NCBI GenBank assembly: GCA_028751875.1
Contig: CM054138.1
Location: 36,566,748-36,630,747, forward strand
Direction of reading: 5' to 3'
DNA length: 64,000 nucleotides
Origin: Rapana venosa
Taxonomy: Eukaryota > Mollusca > Gastropoda > Neogastropoda > Muricidae
Both the position numbers and the translations under genes were made by a program. The notes under the pieces are model-generated. The model ran no database searches, had not been told where the DNA came from, and saw only the letters and a list, made by a program, of their open reading frames with translations. Positions 1 to 10,830 of the stretch are shown piece after piece (the stretch's first letter is position 1; every line of letters starts with the position of its first letter).

Positions 1-160
1 ACTTCCCCTTTTTCAGCGATCTGACTGCTGTTTCCACTTCTTCTCGGAGGATAGGGTGACTGTCTGTGTCTTTGCTTTCGGGTACATTAAGGACTTCTGG
101 ATCTCCTGCGGTTCTATAGTTATACAGGTCGGAGCAGTATTCTGTCCATCTGTTCAACAA
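1..160 (-). mobile_element. RTE-type LINE, RT-side segment (3' part of an inverted copy)
   Basis: Read on the minus strand from about 160 to 1, the sequence encodes LNRWTEYCSDLYNY and then ILREEVETAVRSL. This is the linker and N-terminal reverse-transcriptase region of RTE elements; the copy at 26760-29030 has LNRWSEYCQELYNY and ILREEVEEAIRSL. It continues off the left edge. The adjoining segment 161-1293 holds the upstream endonuclease part of the same element in the opposite orientation, so the two are one 5'-inverted insertion. Confidence 0.8.
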
Positions 161-1293
161 ATTATACTACAGTGGAAAACAGGATAAACATGAACACGGC
201 GTGGGGTTTCTCGTTCACAAAGACACCGTGAACACCGTCATGAGCTGTCAGCCTGTGTCCAGCAGACTTATTACCATCCGCCTGAGAGCAACCCCCTTTA
301 ACATAACTATAGTACAGGCATACGCCCCTACATCAGACTACACAGATGAAGCCGTAGAAGAATTTTATGACCAGCTACAAGAGGTTCTGAATCAAACACC
401 CAAGAAAGACATCCTCATTGTGCAAGGCGACTGGAACGCCAAGGTAGGAGAAGATGCATGGAAAGACTGGGAGGGCGTTTGTGGGCCACATTGTAATAGC
501 CAATCAAATGAAAGAGGCTTGAGACTCCTGGAGTTTGCCAGTAACAACCACCTCCAGCTAGTGAATACACTTGGCCCACACAAGAAATCCAGAAAATGGA
601 CATGGCATAGCCCGAATGGAGAACACCACAACCAAATAGATTACATCATGGTGAAAAGACGGTTTCAGTCTAGCGTTAACATTGCACAGACACGAAGTTT
701 TCCAGGAGCAGACATAGGGAGTGATCATGATCTTGTGATGATGACTTTCCGACTACGTCTAAAGAAAATCCACAAGCGGAACAACATCAGGATCAAATTT
801 GACCTCGAGAAGCTGAAGGACCCAGAGGTATTAGAAATTTTTCAAGCAAGGATAGGTGGAAAGTTTGCAGCACTCACTGTGATAGACTCAGACATAGATA
901 CACTGACGAATAGTTTCAATACAGCGGTGACTGAAACAGCAAATGAGCTTCTTGGCAAACGCCGACCAGTCAAAAAAACCATGGGTCACACCTAACATCC
1001 TACAACTATGCGACAAGCGTAGAGAGCTGAAGAAAAAGAAAAATGAAACAAAAGAAAGAGCAGAACAATATAGGGCAGTCAACAAAAGAATCAGGAAGTC
1101 CATGACGGAGGCAAAAGAGAATTGGATCGGTGAACAGTGCCAAGACATTGAAGAGAACATCAAGAAAAACAATAGCAAGAAAGCATATCAGCTGGTGAAA
1201 GACCTGACTAGCACGAAACAGAGAAAAGGTTTAACAATCCAAGACAAAAATGGGAAGGGTCTCACTGACGACCAGGATATTCTGAACAGATGA
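161..1293 (+). mobile_element. RTE-type LINE, endonuclease segment (inverted 5' part)
   Basis: The plus strand encodes the C-terminal two thirds of an APE-type endonuclease and the following linker. Visible motifs are YAPTSDYTDEAVEEFYDQL, GDWNAKVG, NQIDYI and GADIGSDHDL (the catalytic Asp/His end). The frame is open upstream of the first ATG to about 162, so the 5' end is a truncation rather than a start codon. A frameshift near 945-990 moves the reading into a second frame that ends at DILNR just before 1293. The family is the RTE/BovB-like group that genome annotators often label craniofacial development protein 2-like. It is a dead copy. Confidence 0.85.
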
Positions 1294-4200
1294 TAATATT
1301 TAGGCAAAATATATTTTTCTCTGATATCTTGATAAGCTGGACATCATAGCACAAAGTGTACTTCATCTTCTTTATCTGTTCTACATACAAATCAAGTCAT
1401 TTTCCTTAACATCTCTGTATCTAAAGTAATGCGTGGCCAAATCAGACACACCTAATCTAAATCTGGTCATAATATATTTAAAGTGTAAATCCATATCAAG
1501 TGTCAAATATAATTTCAATTCATGTGAACTGGAAAATGTTCTATACAGACTGAATCGTTCACTAGTTTGAATTTGGTCATCATAGTCTTGCCATCTGCTA
1601 TCAATTAAACGTTGACGGAAAACTTTAATAAATACATTTATACTACCAACATCTTGATTTAACCACACATCACCAAAGCCATGTTTACATAGACAGACAC
1701 GTACATCAGTAACCCAGTTCTTTTTTCCTCTACTATCTAATTCATACAACATTCTGTAAGCCTTAAAAGGAATTCTTGTTTCCTCCAATTGCAAAATTCT
1801 AAGCCAATACCGTATGGTTTATACAGCAGAGTTTATGTAAATTGGGTATCTATTAGTCTCACCATACACAAAATCATTAGGAGTTCGCCTATCAACACAT
1901 AAAAACCTCTTTAAAGCAGACAAGTGCAATGACTCACAATGACTAGCTGCATTACTTAACCCCCATAGTTCAGAGCCATACTGTGCAATAGGTGGTACCT
2001 GCGCATCAAACAATTTAAGGAATAACTTTAGAGACGTACTTTGTAAAGAAGAGAGCCTTCTCATAATACATATTAATGCATATTTTGCCTTACCTGCAAG
2101 ATCTTTACATGCAGAAACAAAACTTAAACGTGCACTGAAATATATTCCTAAATACTTGTAAACATTGACAACTGGCATTATAGTATTACCATATACCCAT
2201 CTTTCTCTCACACTCAAATGCCCCCCTTTCCTAAACACAATATTACTTTTATTCATATTTACTTTAACTGAAGAGAAGTGGCAGCACGATGCAAGTTATT
2301 CAATTGGGTCTGTAAACCAACAACAGTTTCAGATAACAATACAATATCATCTGCCAACAAAAGAATAAACAATTCTAAATCACCATAAGAAATTGTAGCA
2401 CCATGTCTTCCATTAGCAATAACTTCTGCAGCAATTTCATTGATGAAAAGAGAAAACAGCACAGGGCTACACACATCGCCTTGTTTTACACCAGAAGTAC
2501 AGTTAATACAATCTGTTAGTTGTGCACCACTTCTAACTCTACATTTCACAGTATCATACATGCTATGTATACGTTTATATAATTTACCTTTTACACCATT
2601 TTTTCAAAAGTATAGGCCACAACAGATGTCTATTTACAGTGTCAAAAGCCTTTTCAAAATCAATGAAAGCTACATAGAGCTTTCGATTCAAAGAAAATTG
2701 TTTTTGAACTAAGGCAAGAAGAGCAAACATATGGTCAGTAGTGGAATAACCTTTCTTAAAACCAGCCTGATGGTCACCGGTGATATTATTACTTTCTACT
2801 CATTCCTGTATTCTTTTGTTAATGATAGTACTAAATAGCTTGCTACTTATGTTACTGAGAGAAATACCCCTATAATTATTCGGATTATTGACACTGCCCT
2901 TTTTAAACAATGGTAAAACAATGGATTCAGTCCAGCTCTTAGGGTAGATACCCCTATCAAATAAAGCATTGAAAAATGTTACATAAAATTGTACAACCTG
3001 ATTGTTTGAATTCTTATATATTTCACTAATAATGCCATCAGGCCCAGGGGCCTTACCAGATTTCAATTTCCTCAGTGCATAAAGAACTTCTCTAGAAATT
3101 GGGCGATTAGTATAGTCATCGCCCTCAGTACTTTCAATATCCACGTGCATGTTTTCATTTGTTGTTTCTTTTTCCAGAAGGGACTGAAAATGGTGAAACC
3201 AAACATCAAGACTTATTTCATTTTTAGGTTGTTTTATTTTAAAAGAAGCTTTCTTAACTGTATTCCAAAATTCTTTTTGATCCTGTATTGTGTTGACAAG
3301 ACTAGATAGTAGTGCCTGATTGTATTGTGTTCACTTTCTGCCCAACAAATTTTTATACTCGCGTCTACAGTTTCTATATTCCTGACAATCTTTTACATTT
3401 TTAGTTTGGCGGTATTTATGTAGCATTCTCCTGACATTTTTTCTATTAGTTTTACATTCCTGATCAAACCAGTCACTTGGTCACTTACTATTATTATTCT
3501 TAACAGGTACACACTTCTTCATACACTCTGCACATTCTCGCAAACATTCATTAAATACCTCAAGTGCACTGTTTACATCAACATCAATTAAATCAATAGC
3601 ATTATTAATTCTTGTTCGAGACTGTTCTGCATCTAGAAGCTGGCTAAATAGTCCAGCATTTTCATTATTCCACACCGACATCTCTAACATCTGATCATTA
3701 GCTACTACATTCTCACAATATATATTTTCATTTGGAAAAGCTACATGTTATCTTAATGGCATATGATCAGAATCAATTCGTTCAACAATGCACATGTCAC
3801 AAGTATCAAACGCAAGAGAAAGAAGTTCACTCGATAATATAAAATAATCATTTACAGTGCTTCCAAATCAGAGATATATGTGTAGCGACCTTTAAGATTG
3901 CCATTACATACGCCATTTAGAATATTCAGATCTAAGGCAGAACACATACTCAGAAGCATCTTTCCATATGCATTCAAACAACTATCCTCTGAACAACGAC
4001 TAGCACCAAGCGATTGGCTTTTATACTGAATGTCTAAACTTAAATCATTAGAAGAGTTTGAAGAAATGTTCGATGTTCTGCCATTCAAGTCGCCACAGAG
4101 AATCACATATACATCATTTTGTAACAAAACATCAGTTAAACATTCTTCAAGTATGTGGATTCCATTATCAAGATCAAAATATGCATAGAAAGGGGACCCC

Positions 4201-4563
4201 TGGCGGAACGTATGTACAACCATAAAACACATCTTTCAGCATCCCAAACAACTGTTTATCAATATGAAACACACATATATTGGCATATTTTATATCAACC
4301 ATCTTCACATATAAAGCAAAACATTTTTTTTTTATTATTAAACACACTATGCCACGTCTTCCATGTTTAGAAAATTTAATGGCAGGTTTACAGTAGACAT
4401 CATAACCAGGAAAAACACTGCAATCAATTGTATCCATAAAGGACTCAACTAAACACACAAAGTCAAAGTTGCAGACAAAATCATGATCTTTAATTTTGGA
4501 AAACAAACCATTCACATTCCATGACATGAAAGAAAAAGAATGCCTATTTTCAAAGGTTGGCAA
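1294..4563 (-). pseudogene. LINE-A copy 1 ORF2: endonuclease plus reverse transcriptase, frameshifted
   Basis: The endonuclease begins near 4563 with SFMSWNVNGLFSKI and continues through FDFVCLVESFMD, a CGDLNGRTSN block near 4080-4110 and GRYTYISD near 3875. The RT begins near 3150 with LRKLKSGKAPGPDGI, then NPNNYRGISLSNISSKL, then GVKQGDVCSPVLFSLFIN. The catalytic LADD box is at 2346-2357. The thumb-like region YKYLGIYFSARLSF and the C-terminal block LNQDVGSINVFIKVF follow. Several frameshifts and stops break it into at least seven pieces, so it cannot be translated. Near 1340-1370 it retains EDEVHFVL, the start of a C-terminal zinc-knuckle-like domain, and is then cut by the RTE insertion. 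Confidence 0.88.
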
Positions 4564-4584
4564 ATCATCAAAACCCTATGCACA

Positions 4585-5179
4585 CGTTCATCAAATGACA
4601 AAACACTTTTCAAACCACACATTCCATCATCAGCCGACAATACACCTTCATTCTCACACATTCCATCATCAGCCGACAATACACCTTCATTCTCACACAT
4701 TCCATCATCAACCGACAATACACCTTCATTCTCACACATTCCATCATCAGCCGACAATACACCTTCATTCTCACACATTCCATCATCAACCGACAATACA
4801 CCTTCATTCTCACACATTCCATCATCAGCCGACAATACACCTTCATTCTCACACATTCCATCATCAACCATCATCAGCCAACAACACACCTTCATTCTCA
4901 CACAGTCCATCATCAACCGACAACACACCTTCATTCTCACACAGTCCATCATCAACCGACAACACACCTTCATTCTCACACAGTCCATCATCAACCGACA
5001 ACACACCTTCATTCTCACACAGTCCATCATCAACCGACAACACACCTTCATTCTCACACATTCCATCATCAACCGACAATACACCATCATTCTCACACAT
5101 TCTATCATCAACTGACAAAACACCTTCCTTCTCACACCTTCTATCATCAACTGACAACACACTTTCCTTCCAACATGAC
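4585..5179. repeat. 39-bp minisatellite, about 15 units, inside LINE-A ORF2 5' region
   Basis: Units of exactly 39 bp start at 4585 (diverged), 4624, 4663, 4702, 4741, 4780 and 4819. A 10-bp partial unit follows at 4858, and then units start at 4868, 4907, 4946, 4985, 5024, 5063, 5102 and 5141. Because 39 is a multiple of 3, every unit adds 13 codons. On the minus strand the acidic reading is DDGMCENEGVLSA or close variants. The 10-bp partial unit shifts the frame. Units alternate between agccgac and aaccgac variants in the left half and are homogenised to the cacagt variant on the right. LINE-A copy 2 has no such array. Confidence 0.95.
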
Positions 5180-5339
5180 ACAGGTTCATTCTCAACTATG
5201 TCAACACACTGTGCCACTGTGTTTTCACGTGCTCAACATCAACTGCCAGCTCATGCCTGTTGCACTGGGCAAGAGGCTTGTGAGCACGTGCAGTAGGCCT
5301 ATTTTCATACTGTCATTTAAGTGGTGTTGAAAATTGCTT

Positions 5340-6273
5340 AACACCCCTCTCATCTGCATCTGGGTACCCTGGACAAAAATGGCACAAAGCAAAGGGCCGG
5401 CCGTTTTCCTAGCTTGGCCCCCTCAGTTGACCATGATCATCCAAAAAGAACTTTTTTATGTCAATGATAAGATGGTCAAAGACCATAAAGGCTCTCTGAC
5501 CATCACTCCTAGCTTTTTTCAGATGGAGTGCTAGTTTGTCTGATTTCCCGCACACGGGAGGAAAAATCCTCACCAATGAAAACATTGCAACCCTTCAGTT
5601 TCTTTTTTCTCTGAGAATACGTACCTTATCTTTATAGAAGGTGCATCTTGCAATGATTGGGCCATCCTGTTTGTCACCAAGTCGATGTACTCTGTCAAAG
5701 TCAATGTTTCGAGTCATGTCCATTTTGTCAGTCAGGAAGTCTGGAATCACCCCTTCACAGTCTTCTTTTGTTTCATTTGGATTACGATTTATTCCATAGA
5801 AAATCAGATTTCTTTTCGACCTTCCTTCTAAGTCGTCAGTCTTTTTCTCCAGGATGTCAACTCTGTTCATCAGTTCCATATTTGTCTTTGTCAGTTCATT
5901 GTTCTGGTCACGCAGCACACTCCCCTCCTCCCGCAGACTCACCACCTCTTCCTGAAGAACTGAGAACTTTTCGTTAAGGTCCTGAAGGCCCTGCTCCACA
6001 ACACCAAACCTGGCATTGATGTTACTGTCCATGGATCTCATAATCTCCTTGATTTCGTCAAAGGAGGAAGGGTCCTGGGAAGAAGGCGGGGGAGAGGCTG
6101 ATTGACGGCCAGTCCGATGCGCTGCGTGTCTTGGCCATGCTGGCCCTCCGTCCACTGTTGGTCAGCACGCTCTGCTTCAAGGCTTCAGGTCGTGGAGGCA
6201 CAGGCCCAGGGTTCCTCTCCACGTCTCCACAGCGAAGAAGTATCCCGCCCCAAAATAGCAAGGTAAGGAGCAA
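5340..6273 (-). pseudogene. LINE-A copy 1 ORF1: coiled-coil RNA-binding protein
   Basis: The main open part runs from 6155 to 5595. It holds a long heptad-like coiled coil (IKEIMRSMDSNINARFG through VDILEKKTDDLEGRSKR) and then an RRM-like part with RNLIFYGI and DFDRVHRLGDK. This is the layout of L1 ORF1p-like proteins (Transposase_22-like). A stop at 5595 is a frameshift: the next frame continues with KLKGCNVFIGEDFSSRVREI and KARSDGQRAFMVFDHLII to about 5430. At the 5' end, another frameshift near 6080-6120 separates the coiled-coil frame from the frame holding the 2A-like motif and MAKTRSASDWPS. No intact start codon precedes the 2A segment; the nearest ATG, at 6304, is one base out of frame. 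Confidence 0.8.
6202..6225 (-). other. 2A-like ribosome-skipping motif (DVERNPGP)
   Basis: The minus strand encodes GDVERNPGP, which matches the 2A consensus D(V/I)ExNPGP exactly. It is preceded by a hydrophobic stretch of about 13 residues (LLLTLLFWGGILL). At a canonical 2A, translation skips the bond between the final Gly and Pro. Here the motif sits at the N-terminus of LINE ORF1, so the leader would be shed or, if skipping is incomplete, would act as a signal sequence. The motif is seen directly; activity is inferred from the consensus. Confidence 0.85.
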
Positions 6274-6623
6274 CCCAAGGGCTATACTGTCCAGTCAGCG
6301 ACATGGTGATAGCATGGCAATTCACATCGCGGCTTTTTCTTTAGCCCTTCGAAACATGAAGGCCAGGAATACGGGGTGAAAACACCCACATGCCGCCCTG
6401 AAGACCAGTGGTGCAGAAGGCATGGTATTTCGCACAGCTTCTGGCAGACTATGGTACCAAAGCAATGCCGCAGTACCCCTACTTTTGAATTATTGTACAG
6501 AGGTGTGACAACGCGTCATGCACCTGTGAAACTCCAATTCACCCCCGAGAGAGAGAGAGAGAGAGAGTGCGCCCATGAGCGCGTGCATGTTCAAATCCAC
6601 TTACACATGATCACAATTGCATT

Positions 6624-6960
6624 CCCCCGAGGGGATGCCGGGGGCCTATCAGTATAAATAGCATCCCCACATTCTGGAAATTCTGTGCTAGAAATTTCCT
6701 CTTTTCTATCACTCTGTTTCTGCCTTGTTCCTTTTCTTCCTGTCACCTCCTTCTTGTCTATTTTCTGCCTTCTTGGTCCATTCTCTTGCCTTTTTTCCAG
6801 AAAGAACTTAAAAGGTAACTATTCTCTCTTGTGCCGAAGTCGGATGCGTTGGGCCTGACTTGTCAGGCGCTTAACAGCAGCGTGACGCATTTTCGCTCAT
6901 ATAACAGACAACAATAGTTGCTGTCTGAGCGTTCGACGAAGAAGGTCACAATTGCATTCA
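6624..6960 (+). repeat. R1 interspersed repeat, copy 1
   Basis: A repeat of about 340 bp starts at cccccgaggggatgccgg and contains a conserved block reading ctgccttcttggtccattct. It ends near gttgctgtctgagcg. Other copies lie at 52800-53515 (plus) and at 10500-10770 and 51870-52100 (minus). No coding potential is seen, and it is not matched to a known family. Confidence 0.75.
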
Positions 6961-6965
6961 CGTTT

Positions 6966-8111
6966 TATTATCCAAATTGTTCTTGGACAGGCATGTGTCA
7001 CTAAACTATTCAATTTGGCAACAAACTTATAACTCACAAAAATCTCCTATCTTTTATGAATACAGATGAATTGCATGTGTGTTTGTGTGTGTGTATGTAT
7101 GTTTGTGTTTGTGTGTGTGTGTGTGTTGTGAGAGGAGAGATTGTTTCATTTACAATACTCTTACTATAGGCATAACATCTGAGTTACTGTCAAATTGTTT
7201 ACTGTATGGTATGTTTATACTGAAATTGGTTTGTATGTTTCGATTTATTTTTTTAAGGCCAAGTTTAAAATTGTTGAGTAAAAAATCTTTAAAGTTCACA
7301 ACAATCTGTTAATTAAATTGAAAGATGGAATTGCTGATTCAGTCAGCAAAAGAATGCTACACTCGAGACAAAATGTCCACATTGTTTTTCAAAAGTACAA
7401 AATCATTTCAATTAGAACCAGGACCAGTTGCATTGAATTTTGTTACATGTGTCAGTTTCATAGCAACTTGAATCTGTACAAAGTGCCACATCTTGGTCGG
7501 ACCATGTCAGCTCTTGGAAGTTGGCTTCAGCTTCAAACTCTCACCCACCATTGCTTGCAGGTTACAGCATTTTATCACATACACAGCAAAAACACTTTTT
7601 AACCTCTGATCTCTTTCGTTAGTTATACAGGATTTAAACGCAGATTTTGCCTTGCTTTACTGTTATGAACTCTGACAGACAAAAATTCATCCAACAAGGG
7701 TGATCAAAAGACAACTCTCATCGACTTAACTGCACATCTGCCAAATGAGTAATTACTTACTTTCAACAATATGTTGTCTACTACTCCTTGATCATTTTGT
7801 CCATGCATTCGTACACATTTGAACCTTTATCAATATATCTTTAGTTTATAATTATCCTTAATTAAAGAAAATAGTTTTGATAGACAAGTCTTGATTTTCA
7901 AGGGTTTCCAGTACTTTTTTTGTCACAGATTGTCGTTTTGGTTATTTTGAGGGATTCAAGGTCTTGAATCTAACAACAACAAAACAAAAATCACTTACAT
8001 GAAATTCTACTTAAAACAGAGGGAAAATCAGTTCTTCTTCTTCTTTGTCAAGCACTCAGAAAGCAACTATTGTTGTCTGCCATATGAGCGAAAATGCATT
8101 GCGCTGCTGTT
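6966..8111. other. Intronic or intergenic sequence, no gene seen
   Basis: It holds a short (GT)n tract at 7075-7130 and AT-rich unique-looking DNA. From about 7380 to 7610 there is weak similarity to 37850-38020: both share a stretch like tttatcacatgctcagtaaa. This suggests an old shared repeat. No exon with a conserved protein match was found. Pinin exons downstream of 10831 were looked for here and not found. Confidence 0.4.
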
Positions 8112-8445
8112 ATCAGGCATGGTACTGAAGGAAAAGTGTTTTTCCCTGAAATGGTTTGGAGGTCCAGGGAGCATTCGCCCCCTGGCAGGGTCAAGGGGTA
8201 GAGCCCCTTATGGGGGTCAGGGGGCGTTGCCCCCTGAAGCTGAAGGTTTTTCAATAATTCTAGGCTGTAAAAAAGCCTCTCCTTGAATTAATTTCAGTTC
8301 TTCATAGTAAGCAATCTCTGCCCTAAAATAATCTCTCCTTAATCAGTCATTTCTTCAACCCAAATGAGGTTTTATACCCAAGTAATCACATAGCAAAAAT
8401 AAGGGCATATCTAGACAAATCTGCACAAGCCTAACACAGATAGAG
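8112..8445 (+). repeat. R2 interspersed repeat, copy 1
   Basis: It closely matches 18404-18728 along its whole length. It starts at tcaggcatggtactgaagga and ends in an AG-rich tract. The centre has several nested G/C-rich inverted repeats, such as gggggcgttgccccc. Both copies run straight into (GA)n. A diverged relative of the G-rich part occurs at about 37680-37730. No coding frame is shared by both copies. Confidence 0.8.
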
Positions 8446-9310
8446 GAAGAAAGAGAAAGAAAAAGAGAGAGAGAGAGAAAGAGATAGAGAGAGGGGGGTT
8501 GTGATGGTGGGAAAACACATGGAATAAGGCTAGAAATATAGTGGCACGCACGTCTAGAAGTGCGCCGCGATAAAAGACGGATAAAGACGTGCCCTCCTCT
8601 TTATTTCCTATCGCAACGCATAGTGCCACGACTAGACGCTCGGACGGAAATGGAAGTACGGACAGACCACACTTCTTCAGGCTGGAAGGATGGGCCCGCC
8701 TTGCTATCGAAGCGTTCCGTTCATGCCCGCCTGGAGGAGAGGGTGGAGGGGGGAGGGAGGAGACAGCGCACAGCAAGCCAGTCTGCTTATCACCTTTGCA
8801 TCTTGTTTATAAATCTGTATTGATGTGTGTGCGTGCATGTGTGTAGATTTTGTGTGTTTGTGTGCGTGCGTTTGCGTGTTTGTGTTTGTGCATGTGTGTG
8901 TGTGTGTGTGCGCAGGCATGTGTGTTAGTTTGTGTGTGTGTCTGTGTGTGTGTGTGTGTGTGTGAGTGAGTCTCTTTTCTAGAACGGTTTATGGGATGCA
9001 CTCCAAATCTCCGAAAACGCTGTCTTTTCTGTCTTCTTCTCCACCACCACCACAACAACAAAAGTCTCTGCCGCCTGATCAGCGCCATTTTTTTTGCAAA
9101 GACGTGGGGAGACGTGCGGACCAATATAATCACCCCTTCCGACCTCGCGGCTTATCCGTTCGCGGCGCACGGCTGTCGTACGGACCACTATATTTCTAGC
9201 CTAATACCAAAAAAAGCAGTGTGTGTGTATGTGTATGTGTGTGTGTGAGTGTGTGTATAAAAAACTGTGTGTGTGTTGTGTGTGTGTGTGTGTGTGTGTG
9301 TGTGGTGGTG

Positions 9311-9350
<40 letters not shown>

Positions 9351-10510
9351 AGGGGGGTGGGAGCAGAGAGAGACATACACAGAGACACACAGAGAGCGAG
9401 AGGGGGGGGCTCTCTCCATGAAAAAGAAAGAGGAGGCTGGTCTGCTGATTGTTTTGTAAACAGTCTTGCTCTCTGACCATACCCCCCTTCCCTCTTCCTA
9501 CCAACCCTTTTCACCCATCTAGGCTAGTCCATCCCTTTTATGAAACCTGATACCTATTGTTGATACAGGTGGCCTGCTTCTTACAACAGAGACAGGCCAC
9601 TTGCTACCTAGTGATGACTTGTGATGTCAAGAAGAGAAGGGAAGTTAATCCGCATGGAAGTTACATCCCTTAGCCATTAGACTGCCCCCACCCTGGAAAT
9701 TTTCCAGGGCTAAATGTGCACTCTATAGGCCTACAACCTGGAAAATTTCTGGGGTTTTGAATGGAAGTAAACAAGGCAGCTTCCTTGACTACAGTTAAAG
9801 AGAAAGAACTCCAAAATTATAGATCACTCTCCTGTTGCTTGGCAACACCCAGCTGCAAAAACCGTGGCAAAAACGATCGTTTTTTTAGCTCGTATTTTGT
9901 GTTATTATGCATGACTGCTTGGGCAGTTCTTGTTCAAAATGGCTGACACTTCTCGTTGAAGGTATCAATAACTTTACACAGCTGAAAAAGTGGCATATAA
10001 AACTTAAGACAATCCTGACAGCGATGAAAACGATTGTGTATGATTCAGGAAATAGTGCATAAAAAAAGAAAAAAAGGACTAAGATTTTGCATGGACTTAT
10101 GCTTGACGATATTGAGATGGGGGGTACTCAGAATGACAGTGGTGATGAAGAAAGTGTATTTTTTGTCCATTTTTTACATTTTAAATATATTTTCGTACTG
10201 AAATATCATGCTAACTAATTTGAGCTTGCCTCAATGCAATCTACGATATATATACAGTCATTGGGCAGACTATCAGGATTATTCATTTAGTAATATCTGA
10301 GTAGGAGAGACATGAACATAGCAGGTGGTACATGAGAATTTTATTTCCCGGCATACAGGGTGCATTTAGGACTCGCAGTTAAGAGGTTAACCGGTTTTTT
10401 TTTTCTGGTTTTTTTCTCCTGTCCTTTTCTTCTTTTTTCCTTTTCTTTTCTAAAAATTTTTTTCTTTTCGCAGATTTCCACGAATTCGTGGAGATGTACC
10501 ATGCCTGGTT
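8446..10510 (+). mobile_element. R4, microsatellite-bearing repeat, copy 1 (interrupted by a MITE)
   Basis: Composite unit: (GA)n, then gtgatggtgggaaaacacat, a long (GT)n/(GA)n block (8820-9405), a ctctctccatgaaaaa segment, then tgatgtcaagaagagaaggg and catccctta. It is broken at 9670 by a piggyBac-type MITE and resumes at 10391 with a T-rich tract, ending near gtggagatgtaccatgcctg. Copies at 14100-15140 and 25496-26395 share the same order of blocks. It has no coding capacity, and the large ORFs predicted in it are microsatellite artefacts. Confidence 0.7.
9670..10390. mobile_element. piggyBac-type MITE, copy 1
   Basis: The element ends in gcagttaagaggttaa and begins with the decayed counterpart ttagccattagactgcc. 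It matches 43452-44135 over its whole length, which shows the intact ends TTAACCGCTTGACTGCC and the near inverse. It inserted in R4 at a TTAA: the empty site is visible in R4 copy 3 at 26200-26203. The interior keeps scraps that look like an acidic transposase N-terminus, but no usable ORF. Confidence 0.85.
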
Positions 10511-10770
10511 ATGCACCTGACAAGTCAGGCCCAGTGCATGTGACTTCGGCGTGGGAGAAAAGTATTATCTGTAAAATCTTTCTGGAAAAAAGGTAGGAGA
10601 ATGGACCAAGAAGGCAGAAAATTGACAAGAAGGAGGTAGGGGAAGAAAAAGAACAAGGCAGAAACAAAGAGAAGGATGGAAAAGAGGTAATTCTTGGCAC
10701 AAAATTTCCAGACTGTGGGATGCTAATTATAGTGACAGCCCCCCCGCCAGCATCCTCACGGGGGAACTTC
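10500..10770 (-). repeat. R1 repeat, copy 2 (minus strand)
   Basis: It is the reverse complement of R1, with cacctgacaagtcaggccca at its left side, agaatggaccaagaaggcag in the middle and a cctcacgggg end. It directly follows R4 copy 1 and lies in pinin intron 7. Confidence 0.7.
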
Positions 10771-10830
10771 AGTTGACTAAATGTACATTAATACAGTTTT
10801 TAAAGACAGTTAAGTTATCTGGACTCTTAC

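Larger units (their letters stand above)
1294..6540 (-). mobile_element. LINE-A copy 1 (APE-type non-LTR retrotransposon), near full length but without its 3' end
   Basis: Minus-strand element in the order 5' leader, 2A-like motif, ORF1 (coiled coil plus RNA-binding part), a 39-bp minisatellite, APE endonuclease, reverse transcriptase and C-terminal domain. The C-terminal domain stops at 1294, where the RTE insertion begins; the lost part (compare 18760-19150) should resume left of the window. The 5' boundary is uncertain, somewhere in 6300-6560, where a (GA)n tract starts. Two further copies lie at 18760-24984 and 25018-25495. The clade is not certain; 2A-bearing APE LINEs are known from CR1, L2, Crack, Rex1 and Ingi-like groups. 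Confidence 0.85.

Noticed and set aside
201..995. A host craniofacial-development-protein-2-like gene
   Set aside because: The sequence is an RTE endonuclease with no introns, decayed and adjoined by RT sequence; the gene name reflects descent of that host gene from an RTE.
4585..5179. CRISPR-like array of regular repeats
   Set aside because: Units are contiguous with no unique spacers, and the context is a eukaryotic LINE.
4496..5296. 266-residue plus-strand ORF over the 39-bp repeats
   Set aside because: It is the antisense reading of the minisatellite in minus-strand LINE-A. All six frames are open because the unit has few stops.
6202..6225. 2A motif as evidence of an integrated RNA virus
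   Set aside because: The surrounding frames are LINE ORF1 and ORF2; 2A-like motifs occur in APE-type LINEs, and no viral capsid or polymerase is present.
1..10830. Further pinin exons left of exon 7
   Set aside because: Searched on the minus strand for the next conserved block (HLFYIPG) and found nothing; the region is LINE and repeat sequence.
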